From: Candidatus Aminicenantota bacterium
GTDB lineage: Bacteria; Acidobacteriota; Aminicenantia; Aminicenantales; Saccharicenantaceae
Reading direction: 5' to 3'
DNA: 64,000 nucleotides
Assembly: GCA_014360015.1 (NCBI GenBank)
Contig: JACIYJ010000006.1
Coordinates: 116,652-180,651 of the forward strand
The position numbers and the translations under genes are program-made. The notes under the pieces are model-generated. The model was not told where the DNA came from, ran no database searches, and saw only the letters and a list, made by a program, of their open reading frames with translations. Shown here in pieces: positions 27,064 through 37,675 of this stretch; the first letter of the stretch is position 1, and each line of letters opens with the position of its first letter.

Positions 27064-27451
27064 ATAGAGGTTGGTTGACTGCATCTTCAGCGCCAGAAGA
27101 ACGTTTTGTGTATTCTTCTTTGGGCTCAAAATCAATAAAAAATCCATTTTGAGAATTTTTTATCAATCAAAAACAGGTTAATATCCAGTTGATTTTATTG
27201 CAGGAATGGCGTTTTGATTTCGTTAAAAAAAGTTTAATAGCTTAAAAATTCCCTTTTCATATAAAATATATTAGATATAATATTCCTGAAAATTGGCGAA
27301 AAGCTGAAAAATGTGTTTATGGAAAAAAGAGATTGAAAATAATCAGATTAATCTTGAAGATATTTAGAGCAATCTCGCGGTTGAGTGAATGATTATATTT
27401 GCCCTCAGGCAATTATAAAGAAAAACAGGATTTCTTTTTGAGGAGGTTAGA

Positions 27452-29980
27452 ATGATTTTCAGCACCAAAAAAAAGATTGAAGCTGAAAAACTAAAGAAAA
27501 CAATCCGGACCTGCTTTATTTATTTGACATTGATCCTGATGTTTGCTTCCCTGGTATTTTCTCAAACCTTCGTTCAGCCTAAAGACCCGAAAGCTAAAGC
27601 CATTCAGGATACTCTTCTCCAGGCCAGACCAATTCCCTTAGAAAAGGTCAGGTTAACAGGAGGTCCTCTGCTTAAAGCCCAGCAAATCACCGCGGATTAT
27701 TTGCTGAAACTTGAACCTGACAGAATGCTGGCTCTGTACCGGAAAACGGCCGGGTTGCAGCCTAAAGCAGAACCATACAATGGCTGGGATGGACCGGGTC
27801 GCAATCTCAGCGGCCATATTGCCGGACATTATCTCTCAGCTGTTAGCTTGATGTATGCCGCAACTGGAGATATCCGGTTCAAAGAAAGGGCCGACTACAT
27901 AGTTAAGGAATTAAAAGAAGTTCAGGACAAGCACGGCGACGGCTACCTCAGCGCTCTTGAAGGCGGCCGCAGATGCTTCGAAGCTCTGGCTCGGGGTGAG
28001 ATCAGGGCTTCAAGCTTTGACCTCAATGGAGAATGGTCCCCCTGGTACACACTTCACAAAACCTTTGCCGGTCTCCGCGATGCTTATCGCCTGACTGGAA
28101 ATAAAACAGCCCTGGAAGTGGAGGTTAAATTTGCTGCCTGGGCTGAAAAAATCTTATCAGGTCTTAATGAATTTCAAATCCAGAAAATGCTTGACACAGA
28201 ATTCGGCAGTATGAATGAAGTTCTGGTTGACCTTTACGCTGATACAGGCGATCCGCGCTGGTTAAAACTGGCTGAAAAATTTGACCACAAAATTTTCGTC
28301 GAGCCGCTCATCCGCCATCAGGATATTCTGGCCGGCACCCACGGTAACACTCAAGTTCCCAAGATGATCGGACATGCCGAGCGCTATCTTTTTACCGGCA
28401 GGTCAGACGATCTTATGGCCGCCAGCTTTTTCTGGGACACAGTAGCCAACCATCATAGCTTTGCTACCGGCGGTCATGGGATGAATGAATATTTTGGACC
28501 AGCCGAAGAGCTGGCTCACCAGGTCGATGGTCGAACAGCCGAAAGCTGTAATGTTTACAATATGCTCAAGCTAAGTCGAATCCTTTTTGCCCTGGCGCCG
28601 GAAGCTCATTATGCCGATTTCATGGAAAGAGCTCTTTTTAACCATGTGCTCGGTTCTATCGACCCTGAAGATGGCCGGATGTGCTACATGGTTCCAGTAG
28701 GTCGGGCAGTTCAGCGCGAATATCAGGATATGTTCCGAAGCTTCACTTGCTGTGTTGGCACAGGAATGGAAAACCATGCCCTTCATGGACTGGGCATTTA
28801 TTATGAGAACAATAACAGTCTCTGGATAAACCTTTTTGTTCCTTCCAGAGCAGAATCAATGTTGCTCGGAGCAAAAATCGAGCAGGAAACAGAATTTCCT
28901 CTGGGAGAAAAATCGCTAATTAAAATTACAGTCAATTCTCCCAGGGAGTTTACCGTCTTCTTGCGTCGACCCTGGTGGGCAGGTCAAGGTTTTTCGGTTA
29001 AAGTAAATGGACAGGAACTGCCGGCTGAAGCTCTTCTCCCCAGGTCCTCAGCCGATAATCCCCAGTATGCTCTGGCCGTTAAAGACCGGAATAAAAATGG
29101 CTATTTTGTGGAAATAAAAAGGCAGTGGAAAAACGGTGATACTATCGAGGTTATCCTTCCCAAATCCCTGTACCTCGAGCCGGCTGCAGGAGATAGCCGA
29201 GTAGTGGCCATTATGTGGGGGCCCTTAGTGCTGGCCGGAGACCTTGGCCCAGAAAGAAAGTGGAGTCGAAGAGAAGAGGAACAAGATGAAGTCAGACCAG
29301 TGGAGATAGATAGAGATTATCCCCTTCTGGTCGCTTCGCCGCAACCCGTGAGCGAATGGGTAAAACCTGTCCCAGGCAAGGAAGGTCATTTTATGATAGT
29401 CGGGGTAGCCCGCAAGATTTCTGAACCGGGAAAACCGGTCGAAATCGAGCTGGTACCTTTCTACAAACTTCACCGCCGGCTTTATTCAGCTTACTGGGAT
29501 TACATAGATAAAGTCGAATTCGACAAAAGAGCTGCTGATTACCGAACAGAAAAGGAAAGACTGAAAAAACTGGAAGAAGCCACAGTGGTCAGAGTACAGC
29601 TCGGAGATCCAAGGAGCGAAAAAGAATTTAACTTTCAGTCAGGTGAAAACGTTACCGCTCAAAGAGTTCTTGGCAGAGGAAGCAGAAGAGGTAGAACCTG
29701 GTTTTCCTGCGAGTTGCCTTTACAGGGAATTGCCAGGCCCGTTTTGCATGTCACTTATTATTCCGAGGAACGGCTGCGGAAATGCAATTTCGAGATTCTC
29801 GTCGATGGAGAACTCCTCTCCAGAGAAGAAATAACCAGAGTCCCAACGCCTAAGTTCCTGGAAAAAGAGTATCCACTTCCAGAAAAGCTGATAAAAGGAA
29901 AGAATAAAATCACCGTCAAATTTCAGGCCGAACCAGGAAGCGAGATCGCTCCCGTGGTTACTTTAAGAATTTTGAAATAA
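27452..29980 (+). CDS. Secreted glycoside hydrolase family 127 (DUF1680), beta-L-arabinofuranosidase-like
   Basis: Probably removes beta-L-arabinofuranose units from plant-type glycans in the periplasm or outside. 842 residues: a signal peptide with a long basic start (hydrophobic core near residues 25-40), an (alpha/alpha)6 barrel and C-terminal beta domains. Family landmarks: NGWDGPGRNLSGHIAGHYLS, the catalytic region ESCNVYNMLKL with E364 and C366, and TCCVGTGMEN with C433 and C434; these Cys hold the zinc and nucleophile in GH127, so the site is complete. AGGAGG precedes the ATG. Related GH146 and other DUF1680 enzymes have other linkages, so exact specificity is open. Confidence 0.9.
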   Translation: MIFSTKKKIEAEKLKKTIRTCFIYLTLILMFASLVFSQTFVQPKDPKAKAIQDTLLQARPIPLEKVRLTGGPLLKAQQITADYLLKLEPDRMLALYRKTAGLQPKAEPYNGWDGPGRNLSGHIAGHYLSAVSLMYAATGDIRFKERADYIVKELKEVQDKHGDGYLSALEGGRRCFEALARGEIRASSFDLNGEWSPWYTLHKTFAGLRDAYRLTGNKTALEVEVKFAAWAEKILSGLNEFQIQKMLDTEFGSMNEVLVDLYADTGDPRWLKLAEKFDHKIFVEPLIRHQDILAGTHGNTQVPKMIGHAERYLFTGRSDDLMAASFFWDTVANHHSFATGGHGMNEYFGPAEELAHQVDGRTAESCNVYNMLKLSRILFALAPEAHYADFMERALFNHVLGSIDPEDGRMCYMVPVGRAVQREYQDMFRSFTCCVGTGMENHALHGLGIYYENNNSLWINLFVPSRAESMLLGAKIEQETEFPLGEKSLIKITVNSPREFTVFLRRPWWAGQGFSVKVNGQELPAEALLPRSSADNPQYALAVKDRNKNGYFVEIKRQWKNGDTIEVILPKSLYLEPAAGDSRVVAIMWGPLVLAGDLGPERKWSRREEEQDEVRPVEIDRDYPLLVASPQPVSEWVKPVPGKEGHFMIVGVARKISEPGKPVEIELVPFYKLHRRLYSAYWDYIDKVEFDKRAADYRTEKERLKKLEEATVVRVQLGDPRSEKEFNFQSGENVTAQRVLGRGSRRGRTWFSCELPLQGIARPVLHVTYYSEERLRKCNFEILVDGELLSREEITRVPTPKFLEKEYPLPEKLIKGKNKITVKFQAEPGSEIAPVVTLRILK

Positions 29981-29984
29981 ATTC

Positions 29985-30015
29985 AGGGGGCACGGTAACG
30001 CGCCCTCTTTTTCTC
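29985..30015 (+). terminator. Intrinsic terminator after the GH127 gene
   Basis: AGGGGGC, 8-nt loop, GCGCCCT followed by CTTTTTCTCTT. One mismatch in the stem. It begins 5 nt after the stop codon. The rest of the gap to 30330 holds a TATAAT (30290-30295) that may serve the next gene, and otherwise nothing clear. Confidence 0.75.
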
Positions 30016-30330
30016 TTATTTTTGCAAAGATCGTTCAGACTTCTCCTGTTAATAAATAAGCTAACTTCTGCCAATAACTTTCAATAACTTTCTGGGCCGC
30101 CTCTAACATTCCAACTGTCCATTAAGAAACAGCTGGATCAACTGAGTGTTAAGCAGCTTTCCATAAAACGTTTTATAGCAGATCGTATATTAGGCACGTT
30201 ATAACTTATTCTTTATCAACCGCTCGTTTAAAAATTACTTTTTTTAATTCCGAGAAATTCTTGTCTACATTTATGATGACCTAATGAGTTATAATAAAAA
30301 TGTGGCTGAAAAAAACATGGAGGGATCATT

Positions 30331-33300
30331 ATGGCCAATAAAAACTTTCGGGCATTTTCTTTCGTGTTCATTTTTTTATTTTTTGTGTTGATCACAGCGC
30401 TACTGGCCATCAACACCAAAGACACGGTTATGCTGACCAAGCCAGCAGTAGGCCCGGATAAAATCGCTTTTGTCTACGCCAACCAGCTCTGGGTAGCTGA
30501 GCTTGACGGACGTAACCCGCGGCAGCTCACAGCAGATATGTTAGTACAGGGAGCACCTGTCTTTTCGCCCGACGGGAAATGGATTGCCTTCAGCGCCGAA
30601 CACAACGGCAATGTGGATGTTTATCTGATTCCGGCCGAAGGCGGTCAGTCGCGGCGCTTAACCTGGCATCCTGGTCCAGACCTGGTCCAAGACTTTACCC
30701 CTGATGGACGCTTCATTCTTTTTACTTCACCGATGAAAGCTTACGCCCGCGGGGCCACTAATCTTTTTATAATGTCCATCGACGGCGGCTTCCCCGAGGA
30801 AATTCCTATTCCCTATGTTTACCGGGCAAAGATCTCTCCCGACGGCAACTTTATCGCCTACAATCACTTTCCTGACGCTTTCCGTCAGTGGAAAAATTAC
30901 CGCGGCGGCAGAAATTCTGTCCTCACCATCTATGACCGGAAAAATCAGACCATCGAAAAAATCCCGCAGCCCGAAGGCCGCTGCAATGATATTGACCCTA
31001 TCTGGTCAGAAAATAAGCTTTATTTTCTCTCCGACAGAAACGGCGAGTTTAACCTCTTTAGCTATGACCTCAAGACCAAAGTGATAAAGCAGCTCACCAA
31101 TTACAAAGATTTTCCGATAATCGACGCGGCCGGGACAAAAGATAAGATAATCTACGAGCAGGCGGGTTATCTTCACCTCTTTGATCCAAAGACCGGGCAG
31201 AGCCACCGTCTGGTAATAGGCATTTCAGCTGACCTCATAGAGCTTCGCGAGCGATTCGCTAAAGGAGCCCGCTGGATTCGAAATGCTGACCTCTCACCTT
31301 CTGGCGCCAGAGCAGTCTTTGAATTCCGCGGTGAGATTATCACCTTCCCTGCAGAAAAAGGAGACTCCCGCAACTTGACCGAAACACCCGGTGTCCACGA
31401 ACGAAGCCCGGTCTGGTCTCCCGATGGCCGCTATATTGCTTATTTTTCTGATGAATCTGGCGAATATGAACTCCACGTTAAACCGCAGGATGGCAAGGGC
31501 GAAACTAAAAAATACAAACTAAACGGCGCTGGCTTCTATGATTCGCCGGTCTGGTCTCCTGACTCCCAGAAAATTGCTTTCGCTGACAATTCCTGGTCGC
31601 TCTACTGGATCGACCTTAAAACCGGAGCGGTTAAGAAAATCGCCTCAGAATATCTTTATGGACCCAATCGAATTCGCAGCGTCTACGCCACCTGGTCGCC
31701 CGATTCCAAGTGGATCGCCTACACCTTAAACACCCAGACTTATATTCAAAAAGTATTCGTTTATTCACTGGAAAAGGACAAATCTTACGCTATTACCGAT
31801 GGTTTGAGCGAAGTGGCTGAGCCCCGATTTGACCAGAGCGGTAAATATCTTTACTTTCTATCTTCAACCGACGCCGGTCCGGTCAAGCAGTGGTTCGATA
31901 TGTCCAACGCGGATTTGCGGGCCAGTTATTCGCTCTACTTAGTCGTCCTAAGAAAAGATTTACCTAACCCGCTGGCCAGGGAAAGCGATGAAGAAAAGCC
32001 TTTAGACCAAACTAAGCCTTCTCCTGAAAAGAAACCTGAAGCTGGAGATAAGAAGACCGGTGAAAAACTTCAGCCGGCTAAAACCGAACCGGCTAAAGCT
32101 GAGGCTAATGAAACAGTCATCGACTTTGACGGGCTGGAATACCGCATCGTCGCTCTGCCTGTTCCACCCGGTAATTACTCCAACCTGCAAGTTGGAGAAG
32201 CCGGACATATCTACTACTTAGAATTCCCGATTATTCCTATCGGAGCGATGATGACTGGACCAGCCAGCAGCCGCAGCGGCAAACTCCATCACTTTGACCT
32301 CAAGACCCGAAAAGACGAAGTCATCATGGAAGGGCTGAACAACTACCTGATTTCGGCTGATAAGAAAAAGATCCTCTATGTGGCTCAAAACACCTGGGGA
32401 ATCACCAACCTCAGCGGGAAAATTCAGGTGGGCCAGGGAAAAATTAACGTTGATTCCATAGAAGTAAAGATAATCCCGGCTGAAGAATGGCGGCAAATTT
32501 TCTATGAAGCCTGGCGCATAAACCGCGATTATTTTTATGACCCCAACATGCACGGCTGCGACTGGCCGGCTATGAAGAAAAAGTACGAAAAGTTCCTGCC
32601 CGAGCTCTCCTGCCGTGACGACCTGAACCGGCTCATCCAGTGGATGTGCAGCGAGCTGGCTGTGGGACATCATCGTGGCGGCGGCGGAGACACACCTTAC
32701 GAGCGCAAAACCATTCAGGTCGGCCTGCTGGGAGCTGATTACGAAATAGCCAACGGCCGCTACCAGTTCAAAAAAATCTACGGTGGTCTCAACTGGAACC
32801 CGGAACTTCGCTCGCCGCTGACCGAGCCGGGCGTTAACGTCAAAGTCGGTGAATACCTGCTGGCGGTCGATGGCAAACAAATCATTCCCCCTGATAACCT
32901 TTTCAAATACTTCGAAAACAAAGCTGATAAAATCGTGGAAATAACGGTTGGCCCGAGTCCCGACGGTAAAGGAGCCCGCACAGTGAAAGTGGTCCCGATT
33001 GCTGATGAGTTCGGGCTGCGAAACCGCGATTGGGTTGAAGGCAACCTGAAGAGAGTGGAAGAAGCGACCGGTGGCCGGGTAGCTTATGTTTATGTGCCCA
33101 ACACTTCCACCCAGGGGTATATGTACTTCAAGCGATATTTCTTCCCGCAGGCTTACAAAGAGGCCATCATCGTGGATGAGCGGTTCAACGGTGGCGGTCA
33201 GGTAGCTGATTATTATATCGACTGGTTAAATAAACCCTTTATCGCTATGTGGGCTATGCGATACGGTGCTGACCTCAAAACACCGAGTGCTTCCATTCAG

Positions 33301-33681
33301 GGTCCCAAAGTGATGTTAATCAACGAAATGGCCGGCTCTGGCGGCGACCTCCTGCCCTGGATGTTCCGACACTTCAAGCTCGGTCCTCTGGTTGGAAAAA
33401 GAACCTGGGGCGGGCTGGTCGGAGTCCTTGGCTTTCCGGTTCTGATGGACGGAGGCAACATCACCGCCCCCAACCTGGCTTTCTGGACTGAGGAAGAAGG
33501 CTTCGGCATAGAGAATGTTGGCGTTCCGCCTGATATAGAAGTTGAAATAACTCCGGCTGACTACGCTGCTGGACGTGACCCGCAGCTGGATAAGGCCATA
33601 GAAGTAGTAATGGACCTGCTCAAGAAGGATCCGCCCAAGAAGATGCAGCGTCCGCCTTATCCAATCCGGGTAAGGAAATAA
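30331..33681 (+). CDS. Tricorn protease-like S41 family peptidase
   Basis: Large secreted or membrane-anchored peptidase, 1116 residues. N-terminal hydrophobic anchor (about residues 8-28), then two TolB/WD40-like propeller blocks with repeated SPDGKWIAFS and WSPDGRYIAYF units, a Lys/Pro/Glu-rich linker near residues 545-595, a tricorn core C1 region, a PDZ domain (GVNVKVGEYLLAVDGKQI) and the C-terminal S41 fold with DERFNGGGQVADYYIDWL and NEMAGSGGDLLPWMF (nucleophile S1003). In tricorn peptidases it degrades peptides to small fragments. GGAGGG is 7 nt before the ATG. Stands alone. Confidence 0.92.
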   Translation: MANKNFRAFSFVFIFLFFVLITALLAINTKDTVMLTKPAVGPDKIAFVYANQLWVAELDGRNPRQLTADMLVQGAPVFSPDGKWIAFSAEHNGNVDVYLIPAEGGQSRRLTWHPGPDLVQDFTPDGRFILFTSPMKAYARGATNLFIMSIDGGFPEEIPIPYVYRAKISPDGNFIAYNHFPDAFRQWKNYRGGRNSVLTIYDRKNQTIEKIPQPEGRCNDIDPIWSENKLYFLSDRNGEFNLFSYDLKTKVIKQLTNYKDFPIIDAAGTKDKIIYEQAGYLHLFDPKTGQSHRLVIGISADLIELRERFAKGARWIRNADLSPSGARAVFEFRGEIITFPAEKGDSRNLTETPGVHERSPVWSPDGRYIAYFSDESGEYELHVKPQDGKGETKKYKLNGAGFYDSPVWSPDSQKIAFADNSWSLYWIDLKTGAVKKIASEYLYGPNRIRSVYATWSPDSKWIAYTLNTQTYIQKVFVYSLEKDKSYAITDGLSEVAEPRFDQSGKYLYFLSSTDAGPVKQWFDMSNADLRASYSLYLVVLRKDLPNPLARESDEEKPLDQTKPSPEKKPEAGDKKTGEKLQPAKTEPAKAEANETVIDFDGLEYRIVALPVPPGNYSNLQVGEAGHIYYLEFPIIPIGAMMTGPASSRSGKLHHFDLKTRKDEVIMEGLNNYLISADKKKILYVAQNTWGITNLSGKIQVGQGKINVDSIEVKIIPAEEWRQIFYEAWRINRDYFYDPNMHGCDWPAMKKKYEKFLPELSCRDDLNRLIQWMCSELAVGHHRGGGGDTPYERKTIQVGLLGADYEIANGRYQFKKIYGGLNWNPELRSPLTEPGVNVKVGEYLLAVDGKQIIPPDNLFKYFENKADKIVEITVGPSPDGKGARTVKVVPIADEFGLRNRDWVEGNLKRVEEATGGRVAYVYVPNTSTQGYMYFKRYFFPQAYKEAIIVDERFNGGGQVADYYIDWLNKPFIAMWAMRYGADLKTPSASIQGPKVMLINEMAGSGGDLLPWMFRHFKLGPLVGKRTWGGLVGVLGFPVLMDGGNITAPNLAFWTEEEGFGIENVGVPPDIEVEITPADYAAGRDPQLDKAIEVVMDLLKKDPPKKMQRPPYPIRVRK

Positions 33682-33839
33682 TACTGAAAGGTAAAAGAAT
33701 TCAGCTAATTTTGTCTGACGAAAGCCAGAAATAATTACATTTTTTACAAATCACGGACCAAAAAAGCCTGAATCTAAACGTCCAACCGCTACATCACAAG
33801 TCCCAGAATGAGATAATTTTTCAGCAACTTACGAAGACC

Positions 33840-34832
33840 TTAAAGCGCTTCTTCCAGGGTTTCTTCAATTTCCTCGGCTTCTTTTCTGGCCTCCTGCGGT
33901 TTAAAACCAGTTTCAATCGCTACCAGGCCACCCATCAGAAAAACAGGTATAACTTCAACTAAATGCAGGAGCAGGGCACAACTTAAAGCCACTTCAGTAT
34001 CGACATCAAATAATTTCAAGGCCGCTACCAGTCCCAGTTCAAATCCGCCCACATTGGCCGGAGTGTTCACGGCCGCCAGGCCAAGATTGATTGTAATCAA
34101 ACCAATAACCGAGGCCACAAAAGGAAGATTCAAATGGAAAGCCCTGAACATAGCCCAGATAATCAGCACCCTCAAAATCCAGGAGAAAAGCGAGGCTAAG
34201 GAAACCAGGAGTAAATTTTTAGCTCGTAAAAGATCCCTCCAGGCAATAAGAAACCTGTTCGCCAGATTATTCAGGCGCTTCGGCCATTGAGGTAATTTCT
34301 CTTTTTCTCCCCGGGCAGAAAAATAAGCTACGACAACCAGCACCAGAACAATTATCGACACTACCAGAAGCAAAAGATGGAAGGCTCTTTCAGTTTCACC
34401 AGATAGAGGAAAATAAAGTCCAGTGACCCCGATTAAGACCAGAAAGAAAACCACATCGGCCAGGCGATCCAGAACAAAAGTCCAGATGACCTCAGGAATT
34501 TTTATGGCTTCTTTCTGGGAAAGAAAATAAACTCTAAGACCATCACCTATCCGAAGAGGAAAAATTATGTTGCCAAAAAATCCAACCAGAAAAGCTTCAA
34601 ATATTCTCTTAAAACTGACTCCCTGCTTGACCGTTAAAACTATTTGCTGCCAGCGTAATGATTCAACTCCGATATTGAGAATATTGACCAGACCAGCGAT
34701 AGCCACCCAGCCCCAAGCGACACCCACCACCGCCTCAATTAATCTGGACGGTTTGATTTTATAAAGGATAAAAGCAAAAAATATCAGAACTATAACCAGC
34801 CCCGTAAGCCAGGCTTTCTTGGTCTTCGGCAT
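33840..34832 (-). CDS. Lysylphosphatidylglycerol synthase TM-region family protein (UPF0104, flippase-like)
   Basis: Integral membrane protein of 330 residues with about eight hydrophobic helices. It matches the AglD/MprF membrane-domain family (flippase or lipid-modifying role): segments such as SLRWQQIVLT near the start, FLVGFFGNIIFPLRIGDGLRVY and NTPANVGGFELGLVAALKLF. Charged C-terminal tail EEIEETLEEAL. It is the last gene of a minus-strand unit with a glycosyltransferase and a polysaccharide deacetylase, suggesting transport or assembly of a glycolipid or surface polysaccharide. Confidence 0.85.
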   Translation of the reverse strand: MPKTKKAWLTGLVIVLIFFAFILYKIKPSRLIEAVVGVAWGWVAIAGLVNILNIGVESLRWQQIVLTVKQGVSFKRIFEAFLVGFFGNIIFPLRIGDGLRVYFLSQKEAIKIPEVIWTFVLDRLADVVFFLVLIGVTGLYFPLSGETERAFHLLLLVVSIIVLVLVVVAYFSARGEKEKLPQWPKRLNNLANRFLIAWRDLLRAKNLLLVSLASLFSWILRVLIIWAMFRAFHLNLPFVASVIGLITINLGLAAVNTPANVGGFELGLVAALKLFDVDTEVALSCALLLHLVEVIPVFLMGGLVAIETGFKPQEARKEAEEIEETLEEAL

Positions 34833-34854
34833 TTTACAACCTTTATCCTCACCT

Positions 34855-35698
34855 TTACTCTAAATCATTTTTTCGTTTATCTTCTTCTGCTTTCAATCTG
34901 GATAATTCTAATAGCTCCGAGACGGTAACAAACCTGTATCCTTGAGAGAGAGCTGATTCTATAATAGCCGGAAGAGCCGCTACTAATTGACTGCAATCGG
35001 CCTTTTCTTCCAGACCGCGGCCGTCATGGAAAAGAAGGACGGTTCCATTTCTAAAAGCCTTCAGACTCCGTTGAATGATTTTTTGCTCACCGGGTCGGTC
35101 TGTATCCCAAATCCCGCAGGTCCAGGAGACAAGCTCATAACCAGCTTCCCGTACAGACCTCTTCAAACAGGGTCCTTTCCAGCCATGGGGAGCACGGAAA
35201 AGCACTGGCTTTTTACCGGTGAGAGACAAAATCAAATCTTCCGTCCGCTTGATCTGAGCTTTGATCTCAGAGGGAGATTTTAATGGCAAAACTTTATGGT
35301 CGTAACCGTGATTTCCGATTTCATGTCCGTCAGCTGCAATTTTTCTTACGGTTTCTGGATAAAGTTCAACCTTTCTTCCCAAAACAAAAAAAAGAAGCTT
35401 TGACCTGATATTTTTTGAGGATATCGAGAATGGCTGAAGTGTAGGGTTCAGTTGGTCCATCATCAAAAGTCAAACTCATGACCGCCAGACTTTTTGGACC
35501 TCGCCAAAAATCTCTCCCAAAAAGCGGAGATTTATGGTCAAAGACTCCCCATAACAAAAGGGTTTCCACCACCAGAAAAAAAATAATCGGCCCGCCGCAA
35601 AAATTTGAGGTTGGTAATATAATTTTGAAAAAAGAAAAAATAAAAAAGGTTAGCAGAAAAGAAACAGCCGTAATCCCCAAGCCTATTTTAAACTTCAT
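34855..35698 (-). CDS. Polysaccharide deacetylase, frameshifted at an A8 run
   Basis: NodB-type carbohydrate esterase. The first frame (35698 down to about 35390) encodes two hydrophobic helices and the catalytic SLTFDDGPTEPYTSAILDIL with KASFF, then stops. The continuing frame encodes VLGRKVELYPETVRKIAADG, HEIGNHGYDHKVLPL (His motif), FRAPHGWKGP and VLLFHDGRG. Dropping one base from the eight-base homopolymer at 35386-35393 (A on the plus strand) fuses the halves into a 280-residue protein with all NodB motifs in order. Either a sequencing error, a real mutation or transcriptional slippage. Its ATG overlaps the corrected stop of the glycosyltransferase (ATGA). Confidence 0.85.
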
Positions 35699-36844
35699 CT
35701 ACTCCCGAGCACTTCGAGGTAGATTTTCTCCATTTCAGGAACAATTTTATCCCACGAATATTTTAAGGCTTTTTCGCGGCCCCCGGCACCCATTTTTTTT
35801 TCTCAAAGCCTCATCGCGCAGCAGACTTAGGACGGCGTTGGCTAAGGCCCGAGGCGACTTACGAGCCACGACGATGCTTTCTTCTGGTTCAAGAAGTTCG
35901 TTATAACCGATATTCTCCGTAGCCACGATGGGCTTGCCCGAAGCCATAGCCTCAAGTAGAGTGATGCCAAAGGAGGCTTTATCCACTGGAGAGCAAAAGA
36001 CATCACAGGTGGCATAATAATTAGGCCGTTGCTCAAGAACCGGTCCTTCAAAAAAGACATCCTCTCTGAATTCGGGCTTCACCATTTCTAAATACCTTTT
36101 CTTAACCGGTCCACCAACCACAATTAACCGCACGTCCTTGAATTCAGTCTTGATGAGGTTAAAAGCCTCAAGCATAACATCAAGCCCATTGCGCGGATCA
36201 AAGCGGCCCACAAAAAGAAGGTTCAATTTATCCCGGCCAAATTTTTCAAGAGGTGGAACTTCAGGAGAGAATTCTCTGGTATCAACGCCATTAGGCAGAA
36301 TTTTAGGTTTTAACTCAAAATATTTAGCTAAAGGCGTGATGCAGCTGCAGCTAACAAAAAGCTGCCGGCTCAGTTTATTCAGGTCTTTTTGCAGCCTGGA
36401 TTTGAATAATCCGTAGAAAAGATTGTGAAAAACGTTGTTTTCAAAATAAGTATGAAAGGTCCCGACAACTGGAACCTTGGCCAGTCGCAAAGCCAAGTAA
36501 GGAAGAGTTGGTACTAATGGGGAATGAATATGAATTAAGTCAAAATTTTCTTCTTTAAAAATTTTTTTTAGCTGAGCTATTAAATTAAGGCCGACAGTAA
36601 ATCGGCCCCAAGAACCATTGGCATAAACAGGAAGGCTTTTACCTATTCTAATTAATTCAAAGCGAGCCTCATTATCGAGCCAGGGTTTTGAGGGAATGAC
36701 CGGCTTCTCCCCCGAAGCTCTTGAAGTGATTATTTTTACCTCCCAGCCTCTGGCGGCCAAACGGATAGCTGAATTATAAACGTTTTCAGTAATACCACCG
36801 AGAAGGGGGTAAAAATACTCTGAGACAATTCCTATCTTAGGCAT
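35695..36844 (-). CDS. GT4-type glycosyltransferase, C-terminus frameshifted at a T9/A9 run
   Basis: GT-B retaining glycosyltransferase, similar to PimA/PimB-type phosphatidylinositol or glycolipid mannosyltransferases. N-terminal GIVSEYFYPLLGGITENVYN, then HIHSPLVPTLPYLALR, GTFHTYFENNVFHN, PNGVDTREFSP, and the donor-site EAMASGKPIVAT. Read straight it ends with a jumbled tail at 35747. Removing one base from the nine-base run at 35793-35801 gives LRKKMGAGGREKALKYSWDK and a normal end at 35695, 382 residues, whose TGA overlaps the next ATG. The restored overlap is strong support for the correction. Confidence 0.87.
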
Positions 36845-36870
36845 GGGCTCACTTTTCTAAAAGGCAGGAA

Positions 36871-36908
36871 GACAGGGAAGGCAGAAAAAATTATTTCCGC
36901 CTTCCCTG
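36871..36908. terminator. Hairpin between glycosyltransferase and secreted protein genes
   Basis: CAGGGAAGGC ... GCCTTCCCTG, 10-bp perfect arms with a 16-nt AT-rich loop, beginning 10 nt after the stop of the secreted protein gene. No long U-tract follows on the minus strand, so it may be a weak or Rho-assisted terminator. Confidence 0.5.
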
Positions 36909-36916
36909 ATTCAATT

Positions 36917-37270
36917 TCAGGAAACTACCTTGATTGAACGAGCAGTATTAACTCCGCCTTTTGTCGTATAGTAAGTGATCTCAACCTTTGTCCCTGAGGT
37001 CAGCTTATCCAGAGTAATCGGCTTGCCATCAGCCCCGGTTAGCGTGGCATTGCGGCCAAGATGGAAGGTTACTTCTTTCTGGTCAGAACCAACAGCCACA
37101 ATTACTGTGGGGGTCTTTTTAGCTGGATCACCAGGGGTAACCTTGCTGATCGTACCCGTAAATGTTTTAGCCTGAGCAGCCGGCGGATTAGCTGCTTTCT
37201 GCTGAGCAAAGCTCAGAGAAACCAAACCCAAAACTAAAAGCACGCTTAAAAGGACGGTTAATTTTTTCAT
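36917..37270 (-). CDS. Small secreted protein, DUF5666/OB-like
   Basis: 117 residues: signal peptide MKKLTVLLSVLLVLGLVSLS ending at FAQ, a Pro/Ala-rich spacer, then a small beta-rich domain FTGTISKVTPGDP ... VTFHLGRNATLTGADGKPIT ... VEITYYTTKGG. The layout resembles DUF5666-type periplasmic domains. Function unknown. AAAGGAGG is 7 nt before the ATG. It lies upstream of the glycosyltransferase operon with a hairpin in between, so it is probably transcribed apart. Confidence 0.7.
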   Translation of the reverse strand: MKKLTVLLSVLLVLGLVSLSFAQQKAANPPAAQAKTFTGTISKVTPGDPAKKTPTVIVAVGSDQKEVTFHLGRNATLTGADGKPITLDKLTSGTKVEITYYTTKGGVNTARSIKVVS

Positions 37271-37675
37271 CTGCGTCCTCCTTTCGTTTTTAATTTACTA
37301 CTCACTCCATTAAAAGAACCTTAAAGAAAAATTAAAAATTTTTAATCTTCTGGATATGACTTTTGGGAAGATATCTTGATTTTCTCGGAGTTTAACTCTT
37401 ACTCCGGCTTTTCATTGATAAAAAATCGGTGGGGATCGGATGTCAGAAACCTGGTTGATTCAATTTTCTAAGGATTCTTCCAAACGGCAATGCTTTTTTT
37501 GCTTTTAAGGTAACCTTCAAACCTCTCTTCTTTCCAAAGAAAAATACAGCCATGAATAATTTACAAGAAATATCAGGGTTGGTGTCTTTTTTATTTGAGT
37601 CGGACGTTTTTTGACATCACACCAAATTCTCGGGCCAAGATAAAGCCTGCCAGTTCGCATCTCAAAACTAAGTTT
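37271..37675. other. Intergenic stretch with no recognised gene
   Basis: AT-rich gap between the secreted protein gene and the histidine kinase gene, both minus strand. It should contain the promoter of the secreted protein; none was convincingly identified. No repeat copy or RNA structure stands out. Confidence 0.5.

Noticed and set aside
32218..32880. Open frame antisense to the tricorn-like gene
   Set aside because: Overlaps the tricorn core and PDZ coding region; no independent evidence.
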